Assembly: GCA_036388635.1 (NCBI GenBank)
Contig: DASVRL010000455.1
Coordinates: 1 to 5,828 of the forward strand
Source: JALZHR01 sp036388635
GTDB lineage: Bacteria; Acidobacteriota; Blastocatellia; Pyrinomonadales; Pyrinomonadaceae
Direction: 5' to 3'
Length of the DNA stretch: 5,828 nucleotides
Positions 1 to 5,828 of this stretch are shown here, in pieces. The position numbers and the translations under genes were made by a program. The stretch's first letter is position 1. The number at the start of each line of letters is the position of its first letter. Below the pieces are notes generated by a model. It was not told where the DNA came from. It worked only from the letters and a program-made list of their open reading frames with translations, and did no database searches.

Positions 1-130
1 GTTGATTATGGCGAGTCTGGATAACGGGATGTCGCTGTTGAATATCCGGGATTTCGTGCAGGAATTGATCAAAGGCGCAATTCTGGTGGCGGCGGTCGGA
101 TTGGATATGGTCGGCAGACGCCACACTTAA
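1..130 (+). CDS. Sugar ABC transporter permease, XylH-like (C-terminal fragment)
   Basis: This is the last 42 codons of a gene that begins before the window; the reading frame starts at base 2 and ends at a TAA at 128-130. The peptide reads LIMASLDNGMSLLNI, then a hydrophobic stretch containing ELIKGAILVAAVGLDM, and ends GRRHT. The ASLDNGMSLLN segment followed by a final helix with KGAILVAAV and a short basic tail matches the C-terminus of inner-membrane permeases of the ribose/xylose branch of ABC importers, most closely XylH. Family knowledge: such permeases work with a periplasmic sugar-binding protein and a double-domain ATPase, presumably encoded upstream. The substrate (xylose or another monosaccharide) cannot be fixed from 42 residues, so no symbol is given. 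The family call is fairly secure because the motif is distinctive. Confidence 0.8.
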   Translation, partial: LIMASLDNGMSLLNIRDFVQELIKGAILVAAVGLDMVGRRHT

Positions 131-172
131 TTCCGGGGAAAGAACTTCAAGGTAAATAATAGAAGATAAAAC

Positions 173-221
173 TACAGCAGAGGAGAGTTCGTTTGACGAC
201 TTCGGGGTTATCGCTGCTGTA
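173..221. repeat. 8-bp perfect inverted repeat in the gap before the reductase gene
   Basis: TACAGCAG at 173-180 is exactly mirrored by CTGCTGTA at 214-221, with 33 bases between the arms. The arm centres are 41 bases apart, close to four helical turns. No T-run follows, so it does not look like an intrinsic terminator. The right arm overlaps a candidate -10 box. It could be a split operator or chance; a single copy cannot decide. Confidence 0.35.
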
Positions 222-223
222 AT
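193..223 (+). promoter_or_regulatory. Candidate sigma-70-type promoter for the aldo/keto reductase
   Basis: TTGACG at 193-198 resembles a -35 box. TGTAAT at 218-223 is one mismatch from TATAAT and is preceded by TGC, giving an extended -10 (TGn). The 19-base spacer is longer than the ideal 17, but an extended -10 can compensate. Predicted transcription start is near 230, leaving an AT-rich leader of about 40 bases. The 140-base gap after the permease stop fits an independent promoter here, although read-through from the sugar operon remains possible. Pattern match only. Confidence 0.3.
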
Positions 224-270
224 CGACGTAAAGATTTGAATCATATTAAGTTTTATTTTTCCGGCAAATT

Positions 271-1242
271 ATGAAATATCGTCAATTCGGACGAACCGGC
301 TGGACGGTTTCGGAAATCGGCTACGGTATGTGGGGGATGGGCGGCTGGAGCGAGTCGAACGATGAGGAATCCTTTAACTCGCTGCGGCGCGCCGTCGATT
401 TAGGCTGCAATTTTTTCGATACCGCCTGGCATTACGGCGAAGGACGCAGTGAGGCGCTGCTCGGCAAACTGGTGCGCGATAATCCGGCGCGGAAAATTTA
501 TACCGCCAGCAAAATCCCGCCGAAGAATTTTAAATATCCGAGCCGCCGCGAATTCCGACTCGACGAATGCTTTCCGCCCGACCACATCGAAGAATACGTT
601 CACAAAAGCCTGCGCAATGCCGGTCTGGAAAGCTTTGACCTGATGCAGTTTCACGTTTGGGAAGACGCCTGGCTGGAAGACGACCGCTGGGCGAAAAAGA
701 TCGATGAAATAAAGCAGCAGGGTTTGATTAAAGCGGTCGGAATTTCGCTTAATCGCTGGGAGCCGTGGAACGGCGTGCGGGCTGCTCGGAGCGGCTTGAT
801 TGACGCCGTTCAGGTGATTTACAACATTTTCGACCAGAATCCGGAAGACGAATTGTTTCCCGCCTGTGTAGAAATGGACGTTGCCGTCATCGCCCGCGTG
901 CCATTTGATGAAGGAACGCTGACCGGAACTTTAACGAGAGACAGCCGCTGGGCTGAGGGCGATTGGCGCAACAGTTATTTCGTGCCGGAAAATTTAATAC
1001 CGAGTGTCGAGCGTGCCGAGGCGCTTGCCTCCGTCGTTCCCGAAACGATGACGATGCCCGAATTGGCGCTCCGGTTTATTCTTAGCAATCAAGCGGTCAG
1101 CACCGTTATTCCCGGAATGCGAAAGACTGCCCACGTCGAATCGAATATTGCCGCGAGCGATGCCGGAGCGCTTTCCGGCGAGCTTCTCGCCGAGTTACGA
1201 AAACATCGCTGGGAAAGACAGCCGACCGATTGGTCGCAATAA
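271..1242 (+). CDS. Aldo/keto reductase (AKR superfamily oxidoreductase)
   Basis: A 323-residue NAD(P)H-dependent carbonyl reductase with a predicted cytoplasmic (beta/alpha)8 barrel; AKRs reduce aldehydes, ketones or aldoses to alcohols, or run in reverse. The N-terminus MKYRQFGRTGWTVSEIGYG is typical of the family. The catalytic tetrad is visible as D50 (NFFDTA), Y55 (HYGEG), K81 (TASKI) and H128 (MQFHVW). QGLIKAVGIS at 150-159, DAVQVIYNIFDQ at 178-189 and VIPGMRKTAHVESN at 279-292 form the usual barrel segments and the cofactor-phosphate region. Length is normal and no domain is missing. The ATG at 271 is chosen because homologues begin with this strand; an in-frame TAA at 247-249 limits extension. 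No Shine-Dalgarno is visible, only an AT-rich leader. The gene lies 140 bases after a sugar permease, so a sugar or aldose substrate is plausible but inferred. Confidence 0.92.
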   Translation: MKYRQFGRTGWTVSEIGYGMWGMGGWSESNDEESFNSLRRAVDLGCNFFDTAWHYGEGRSEALLGKLVRDNPARKIYTASKIPPKNFKYPSRREFRLDECFPPDHIEEYVHKSLRNAGLESFDLMQFHVWEDAWLEDDRWAKKIDEIKQQGLIKAVGISLNRWEPWNGVRAARSGLIDAVQVIYNIFDQNPEDELFPACVEMDVAVIARVPFDEGTLTGTLTRDSRWAEGDWRNSYFVPENLIPSVERAEALASVVPETMTMPELALRFILSNQAVSTVIPGMRKTAHVESNIAASDAGALSGELLAELRKHRWERQPTDWSQ

Positions 1243-1258
1243 TTATTTATAGATTTTA

Positions 1259-1278
1259 TTGCCGGATTAACGCGGCAA
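1259..1278. other. Small hairpin in the gap between reductase and receptor
   Basis: TTGCCG at 1259-1264 pairs perfectly with CGGCAA at 1273-1278 around an 8-base loop. It lies 17 bases after the reductase stop in an AT-rich gap. There is no run of T after it on either strand, so a Rho-independent terminator is doubtful. It could be a weak terminator, an mRNA 3'-end stabiliser, or chance. Confidence 0.25.
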
Positions 1279-1325
1279 ACTAATAAATCGCTTCCTCGCC
1301 GAAATCTTGAAATTTACTTTATTTT

Positions 1326-1330
1326 GGAGA
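1326..1330 (+). promoter_or_regulatory. Ribosome binding site that sets the receptor start
   Basis: GGAGA at 1326-1330 lies 8 bases before the ATG at 1339, an ideal Shine-Dalgarno distance. It overlaps the upstream TTG codon at 1324, which therefore is unlikely to be the start. Confidence 0.75.
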
Positions 1331-1338
1331 ATTCGCTA

Positions 1339-4290
1339 ATGAAACCTTTTGGAGTCCGTTTAATTATTATCCTGTTTTCCGGTTTTTTATTTCAAAATAT
1401 TGTTTTCGCCCAACAGACGACGGCATCTTTGACCGGCGTTATAACCGACCCTGTCGGAGCCGTGATTCCGGGAGCGAGCGTCACCGCGACTAACAAATCG
1501 ACGAACTTGCAGCGCACCGTTTCGAGCAATGACGAAGGCGCTTTTGTGATTTCAAATTTACCGGTCGGCGATTATGAAGTAAAAATTTCCGCGCAGGGAT
1601 TCAAGACGTTAAGTTTAAGCTCGGTCATCTTGAACGTCGGGCAAACTCTAACCGTCGACGGCGAATTGACAATCGCCGGAACGACGGTAACTCTTGACGG
1701 CTATGACTTTCTGACGCCTCTCGTTGACACCGAAACGTCGAAAGTCGATACCGTTATCACGAGCGGAGAAATAGAAAATCTGCCGCTCAACGGGCGCAAT
1801 TATCTCGAACTGGCGCTGCTCAGCCCGGGAAACTCGCCCGCGCCGAATTTCGACCCGACGAAATCGAATACGGTTTTAATTTCTTCCGCCGGGCAGCTCG
1901 GACGCGGCGCCAACGTGATGATTGACGGGACGGACAACAACGATGATGTCGTCGGCGGCTCGCTGGTCAATATCTCGCAGGACGCCGTTGCGGAATTTCA
2001 GGTCGTGACGAATCGTTTTTCCGCCGAATACGGGCGTTCCGGTTCGTCGGTCATCAACGTCGTCACCAAATCCGGGACAAATCAGGTGCGCGGCTCGTTC
2101 TCATTTTTCGAGCGCGACCGCCGCCTGCAGGGCTTGCCCGCGACGGCTGACCGCAGCTTGCCGAAACCGCCGTTCGACCGCCAGCAGTATTCGTTCACGC
2201 TCGGCGCTCCGGTCGTCAAAGACAAGATTTTCGCTTTCGGCGCGTTAGAATACCGCGATCAGGACGGCGCGATTCAGGTCGGCAGAAGAAACGTCGCCGC
2301 CCGCACCATTACGCGCGAGTTTGCCGCCGCGCCGCTCAAAAACGTTTTGCTGAATACGCGGCTCGATTACCAGGCAAGCGACCGCAACCGCTTCGATTTC
2401 CGCTATACGTTTGAAAACGTAAAAGATACGAACGCGAGCAAGCTCGACAGAGCCATCGGCTCGGCTTCGTACCTGCAAAATCTGAAAAACGATTTTCACG
2501 CCTTGATGGCTAACTGGACGAATGTGATTTCGCCGCGCGCAATTAATGCTTTCAGCTTGAGCCTGAACAGATTCGCGAACGACACGAATCCGGTTTCGGA
2601 AAGCGTTCAATACACTTTTCCGAGCCTTCTGGACGGCTCTTCGTTTCGCGTTCCGCAGGCGACAAAGCAGAACCGTATTCAGCTGAGCAACGCGCTGACG
2701 GCTATTTACGGCAGCCACACTTTAAAATTCGGCGGCGAGATTCAGCGTATCAAAGCGAGTCTGGATTTGGGCGTTTTCCGTCAGGGACGAATCGAATTCG
2801 TCGAAGATTTTGCCAGCGCCGACCGCGACGGCAACGGGCAGATTAACGACGCCGATTTGCTTTTTGCGGTCACGCTGCGCAGTCAATTTCCAGACCGCTC
2901 GCTCGTTTTGCCCGATGTCGATAACACGCATTTCGCCTTCTTCGCGCAGGACGACTGGCACGCGCGCCGAAATTTGACCTTTAATTTCGGTTTGCGCTAC
3001 CAGGTTGACACCAACGAAAAAAACAACTCGGGTTACGACGATATTAATCCGCTGGTCAGCTCGTTTTATCGCGGCGAGCGCCGGCGCGATTTGAACAATT
3101 TCGCGCCGCGCGTCGGCTTTAATTATGCGGTTTTCGGCGGCAAGCTGAGCTTTCACGGCGGTTACGGGATTTATTACGATCGCATCGTGCTTGAGCTGAT
3201 TACGCTCGAACGCGGGCTGGACGGTCGCGCTTTGCCGGTCGCGGTGCGCGCCGGAAACGCTTTGACCGACCCGAACGGCGTTCCGATTTTTCTCGATCAG
3301 AACGGCAGGTTTCGTCCGGGCGCGCCGACTTTTTCCAATCCGTTTACGGGCTTCGTGCTGCCGGGCGCGGGCGCTTCGGGCATCAACATCATCGACAACG
3401 ATATGCAAAACCCGATGATTCAGCAGTCGAATCTCGGCTGGCAGTGGGAATTTGCCCGAAATTTCGTTTTGCGCGCCGATTACCTGCATAATTTCGGCAC
3501 GCATTTCATCATCGGGCGCAACGTCGGCGTCGTCAATAATCCGGTAGTCGGCGGACCCGACCGCGTCGTCAATCTGGAATCGAGCGTTAAAACTTCTTAT
3601 GACGGCTTACTCCTGAGCGTCGAAAAAAGGCTCTCGAATCGCTACGGCTTCCGCGCTTCCTACACGCTTTCGAAGGCTTTTAATTACGCCAACGACGACC
3701 AGATTCCCTTCTCGAACGGTCCGGTAAATTCAAACAACCTGCAACTGGAATACGCTCCGCCGCCGAACGACCAGCGGCATCGTTTCACTTTCGCCGGAAC
3801 GCTCGATTTGCCCTACGGATTCCGCGTTTCGCCGATTTTCACGCTGGCTTCCGGCGTGCCGATGGATATTCTGCTGCCCGACGCTTCTTCCAGAATCCCG
3901 CAACTCCAGCGCAACGCGGGCGGCAGGATTTTCAAAAATGCCGCCGAGTTGAACGCGTTTATCCGGCAAGTGAATGCTCAGGGCGGCGTCAACGGGCAAT
4001 CTTTGCCGCTCGCTCCCGGCGACGCTCGTTTCAACGACGATTTCAGCTCTCTCGACCTTCGCCTGGCGAAAGTTTTCAGCTTCGGTGAGCGCGTCAAGCT
4101 CGAACCGATGGTCGAGATTTTCAACGTCTTTAACACGACGAATATTCTGGGCGTTTCCAACACGAATTATTCGGGTTTCGGCAACGTTTTAGGCTCTCCG
4201 AACTTCGGTCAGCCGGTGACGACGGCGGGCGGCGTTTTCGGGGCGGGCGGACCGCGCGCCTTCCAACTCGGAGCGCGTTTTTCTTTTTAA
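1339..4290 (+). CDS. TonB-dependent receptor, Oar-like, with carboxypeptidase-regulatory-like N-terminal domain
   Basis: A 983-residue outer-membrane protein. Starting at ATG 1339, preceded by GGAGA, gives a clean signal peptide: M-K-P then a hydrophobic core (residues 8-22) and a VFA|QQ cleavage site after A24. Residues about 27-113 are a carboxypeptidase-regulatory-like beta-sandwich (LTGVITDPVGAVIPGASV, LPVGDYEVKISAQGF). The plug follows from about 130 to 250, with LPLNGRNY at 148-155, MIDGTDNND, FSAEYGRSG and INVVTKSGTNQ. The rest is the beta barrel, ending LGARFSF with a terminal Phe, the usual signal for BAM-mediated insertion. The family imports substrates using TonB-ExbBD energy, and an Oar protein in Myxococcus is linked to protease secretion; this one's substrate is unknown. 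No SusD-like partner is present in the window. An EF-hand-like loop sits at 495-506. The region before the plug reads TTVTLDGYDF rather than a clear TonB box. The stop codon is two bases before the permease gene. Confidence 0.93.
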   Translation: MKPFGVRLIIILFSGFLFQNIVFAQQTTASLTGVITDPVGAVIPGASVTATNKSTNLQRTVSSNDEGAFVISNLPVGDYEVKISAQGFKTLSLSSVILNVGQTLTVDGELTIAGTTVTLDGYDFLTPLVDTETSKVDTVITSGEIENLPLNGRNYLELALLSPGNSPAPNFDPTKSNTVLISSAGQLGRGANVMIDGTDNNDDVVGGSLVNISQDAVAEFQVVTNRFSAEYGRSGSSVINVVTKSGTNQVRGSFSFFERDRRLQGLPATADRSLPKPPFDRQQYSFTLGAPVVKDKIFAFGALEYRDQDGAIQVGRRNVAARTITREFAAAPLKNVLLNTRLDYQASDRNRFDFRYTFENVKDTNASKLDRAIGSASYLQNLKNDFHALMANWTNVISPRAINAFSLSLNRFANDTNPVSESVQYTFPSLLDGSSFRVPQATKQNRIQLSNALTAIYGSHTLKFGGEIQRIKASLDLGVFRQGRIEFVEDFASADRDGNGQINDADLLFAVTLRSQFPDRSLVLPDVDNTHFAFFAQDDWHARRNLTFNFGLRYQVDTNEKNNSGYDDINPLVSSFYRGERRRDLNNFAPRVGFNYAVFGGKLSFHGGYGIYYDRIVLELITLERGLDGRALPVAVRAGNALTDPNGVPIFLDQNGRFRPGAPTFSNPFTGFVLPGAGASGINIIDNDMQNPMIQQSNLGWQWEFARNFVLRADYLHNFGTHFIIGRNVGVVNNPVVGGPDRVVNLESSVKTSYDGLLLSVEKRLSNRYGFRASYTLSKAFNYANDDQIPFSNGPVNSNNLQLEYAPPPNDQRHRFTFAGTLDLPYGFRVSPIFTLASGVPMDILLPDASSRIPQLQRNAGGRIFKNAAELNAFIRQVNAQGGVNGQSLPLAPGDARFNDDFSSLDLRLAKVFSFGERVKLEPMVEIFNVFNTTNILGVSNTNYSGFGNVLGSPNFGQPVTTAGGVFGAGGPRAFQLGARFSF

Positions 4291-4292
4291 TA

Positions 4293-5618
4293 ATGAACGC
4301 CGAAAATAAACTACAGCGCCGATTCGGACTTTGGACGGCAATCGCTTTGCTGGTCGGTCAGGTTATCGCCGTCGGCATTTTTCTGACGCCGGCGGGAATG
4401 GCGAAATCGGTCGGCTCTCCGTTCTGGCTGCTGCTGGTCTGGCTGATAATGGGCGCGATGGCTTTGTGCGGCGCGTTGTGTTACGGCGAGCTGGCTTCGC
4501 GTTTTCCCGAAGCGGGCGGCAGTTATGTCTACCTGCGCGAGGCTTACGGAAAAGCTCCGGCTTTTTTGTACGGCTGGATGGTTTTGCTGGTGCTCGATCC
4601 CGGATTGACGGCGGCTTTCGCCGTCGGGATGACAAGTTATGTCGGTTATCTGGCGCCGCTTTCGCCCGCCGGCAAGCAAATATTCGCGATTGCGGCAGTT
4701 TTTATTCCGGCTGGCATAAACATTCTGGGCGTCGGGATAAGCGCGAAGCTTTTGCAGGTTTTGACCGTCTTGAAAATCGGCACGCTGTTTTTCATAGTCT
4801 TTTTCGGTTTCTCCAGCGGGCGCGGCGATTGGGCGAATTTCACGCCGTTTTTCGCCGCGCCGAAAAGTTTGTTCGAAGCGCTGGCGGGCGGTATGGTCGG
4901 CGCATTTTTCGCTTTCGCGGGCTGGTGGGAAATCAGCCGGATGGCGGGCGAAATCAGCGAGCCGCAGAAAAATCTGCCGAAAGCGCTGGCTCTCGGCGTC
5001 GGTTTATTAACGCTGATTTACGTTTCGACGAGCGCGGTTTTTATGTATCTGGTGCCGACCGGAAATGTGACGAGCGACGAAACATTCGCCGCGCAAGCCG
5101 GTGAAGCTCTTTTCGGCGCGGTCGGCGGCAACATTTTCGCGGCGATTGTCGTGGTTTCCGTTTTCGGAACCCTGGTGGCGTATCTGATGGCAGCGCCGAG
5201 AGTTTATTACGCGATGGCGCGCGACCGGTTGTTTTTCGATTCGTTCGCCCGCCTGCACCCGCGCTTCAAAACGCCGCACCGCGCCACTTTGATTCAGGCT
5301 GTTCTGGCGGCAATATTGATTTTATCGGGAAATTTCGAGCAGATTATTTCTTATTTTTTCTTTGTGGTCGTGTTTTTCATCGCCCTGACGGTCGGCGGGC
5401 TTTTTGTTGTTCGCCGTCGAGATTTTGCGGGCTATAAAACTCCGTTTTTTCCGCTTACGCCGATTGTTTTTCTGGCGCTGACGACAATCGTGCTGCTTTT
5501 AATCGCTTTCAGAAATCCGCTGCAAGCTCTTTTAGGCGTTTTTGTGGTGCTGCTCGGCTTGCCTGTTTATTATTATTTTTTTCAGCAAAAAGGAAAATCG
5601 AAAAATGGCTTGGATTAA
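4293..5618 (+). CDS. APC-superfamily amino acid permease (LAT/SteT-like)
   Basis: A 441-residue inner-membrane carrier, the usual length for a 12-helix APC transporter; members are amino acid exchangers or proton-coupled importers. Helix 1 (about 12-36) carries VIAVGIFLTPAG, the place of the family GSGIF unwound motif. Helix 2 (about 43-63) is followed by YGELASRFPEAGGSYVYL (64-81), a hallmark of the family. Helix 6 contains FAGWWEISRMAGEIS, with W211 in the position of the conserved GW of LAT-type carriers, then EPQKNLPKA. RVYYAMARDRLFF and LHPRFKTPHRA, further on, are also standard. The ATG at 4293 comes two bases after the receptor's TAA (TAATAATG) with only a pyrimidine-rich sequence ahead, so translation probably depends on ribosomes finishing the receptor. 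The downstream gene overlaps its last 14 bases. Amino acid type cannot be read from the sequence; polyamine or other amines are possible alternatives. Confidence 0.92.
   Translation: MNAENKLQRRFGLWTAIALLVGQVIAVGIFLTPAGMAKSVGSPFWLLLVWLIMGAMALCGALCYGELASRFPEAGGSYVYLREAYGKAPAFLYGWMVLLVLDPGLTAAFAVGMTSYVGYLAPLSPAGKQIFAIAAVFIPAGINILGVGISAKLLQVLTVLKIGTLFFIVFFGFSSGRGDWANFTPFFAAPKSLFEALAGGMVGAFFAFAGWWEISRMAGEISEPQKNLPKALALGVGLLTLIYVSTSAVFMYLVPTGNVTSDETFAAQAGEALFGAVGGNIFAAIVVVSVFGTLVAYLMAAPRVYYAMARDRLFFDSFARLHPRFKTPHRATLIQAVLAAILILSGNFEQIISYFFFVVVFFIALTVGGLFVVRRRDFAGYKTPFFPLTPIVFLALTTIVLLLIAFRNPLQALLGVFVVLLGLPVYYYFFQQKGKSKNGLD
5590..5594 (+). promoter_or_regulatory. Ribosome binding site inside the permease gene for the next gene
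   Basis: AAGGA at 5590-5594, within the last codons of the permease, lies 10 bases before the ATG at 5605. It supports the overlapping start of the downstream gene. Confidence 0.55.
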
Positions 5619-5828
5619 AACAATTCCGCTGGAAGAGGCGGACGATAAATTAAAAGAATTATTAATGAACCAGCGCCGGATGTATCCGGCGGAATACGCA
5701 GCGTCGACGGCAGAACAAACCGGAACGGAAGAATCGATTGTTTCGTCGCACACGTTGATACCGGAAGCGCTGTATCACGCTTTTTCTACTTTCGGAGCTT
5801 TGCTGTCAGAGGAATTGCCGCTTCAGCG
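5605..5828 (+). CDS. Carboxymuconolactone decarboxylase/AhpD-like (peroxidase-related) protein, N-terminal part
   Basis: The open frame runs from ATG 5605 to the window edge without a stop, giving 74 full codons. It starts MAWIKTIPLEEADDKLKELL, continues with QRRMYPAEYA and SIVSSHTLIPEALYHAFSTF, and ends at ELPLQ. A start with W-I-K-T-I-P and acidic E-E-A, followed by a helix and then the SHTLIPEALYHAF segment, is characteristic of the AhpD-like peroxidase-related enzymes, usually about 180-200 residues. The family's catalytic CxxC/His motif would lie beyond the edge, so activity cannot be judged. Family members are small helical proteins linked to peroxide detoxification or to ring-lactone decarboxylation. 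The start overlaps the permease by 14 bases in another frame, with AAGGA upstream, which implies the same transcript. Some homologues are annotated only as hypothetical; the family call is a recognition, not a search result. Confidence 0.75.
   Translation, partial: MAWIKTIPLEEADDKLKELLMNQRRMYPAEYAASTAEQTGTEESIVSSHTLIPEALYHAFSTFGALLSEELPLQ

Noticed and set aside
1..244. Open frame on the minus strand from an ATG at 244 to the window edge, about 81 codons without a stop
   Set aside because: Its 5' half lies in the intergenic gap and its 3' half is antisense to the clearly recognisable XylH-like C-terminus. The translation resembles no family and has no Shine-Dalgarno.
1259..1278. Rho-independent terminator after the reductase
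   Set aside because: The 6-bp stem is real, but no T-run follows on either strand. It is listed only as a hairpin.
1281..1338. Promoter for the receptor operon
   Set aside because: TTGAAA at 1307-1312 resembles a -35 box, but there is no room for a -10 before the ribosome binding site. TTGCCG (1259) with TAATAA (1281) matches poorly. I could not place a promoter with support.
2245..3504. Two long minus-strand open frames (157 and 260 codons) within the receptor gene
   Set aside because: They are antisense to a well-supported receptor and Arg/Ala/Val-rich without domain features, as expected from codon bias of the + strand.
4331..5104. 257-codon + strand open frame inside the permease gene in another frame
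   Set aside because: Its translation is rich in Arg, Gly and Phe with no recognisable domain, while the overlapping frame encodes a full APC permease with conserved motifs.
1..5828. CRISPR array, insertion sequence, phage, toxin-antitoxin, defence system or RNA gene
   Set aside because: No direct repeat series, transposase, terminal inverted repeats, tRNA-like fold or relevant domain was seen. The window is almost filled by five metabolic and transport genes.

Overview
The window looks like a chromosomal stretch from an Acidobacteriota bacterium, probably class Blastocatellia (Pyrinomonadaceae-like). The reasons are a Gram-negative outer-membrane receptor of the large Oar-like TonB-dependent family (signal peptide, carboxypeptidase-regulatory-like domain, LPLNGRNY plug motif), which is strongly expanded in that phylum, moderate GC content, AT-rich gaps, and several starts without a clear Shine-Dalgarno. 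The taxonomic assignment is inference from family content, not from a marker gene.

Layout, all on the + strand: (1) 1-130, the C-terminal end of a XylH-type sugar ABC transporter permease; (2) 131-270, a gap with a candidate promoter and an 8-bp inverted repeat; (3) 271-1242, an aldo/keto reductase with its catalytic tetrad intact; (4) 1243-1338, an AT-rich gap with a small hairpin and a good ribosome binding site; (5) 1339-4290, an Oar-like TonB-dependent receptor, with the start placed at the ATG at 1339 rather than an upstream TTG; (6) 4293-5618, a 12-TM APC-superfamily amino acid permease starting two bases after the receptor's stop codon; (7) 5605-5828, the N-terminal part of a carboxymuconolactone decarboxylase/AhpD-like protein, overlapping the permease by 14 bases and cut by the window edge.

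The left part reads as sugar uptake followed by a possible sugar or aldehyde reductase. The right part is a tight cassette of outer-membrane receptor, inner-membrane amino acid carrier and predicted AhpD-fold enzyme, whose gene spacing strongly suggests one transcript with translational coupling. The simplest reading is that the receptor and permease serve the same nutrient class (peptides or amino acids), but the substrate cannot be read from the sequence.

I found no CRISPR array, RNA gene, insertion sequence, phage gene or defence system. The points most worth a second look are an EF-hand-like calcium-binding loop in the receptor barrel, the receptor/permease coupling, a variant GSGIF motif in the permease, and the inverted repeat over the candidate promoter ahead of the reductase.
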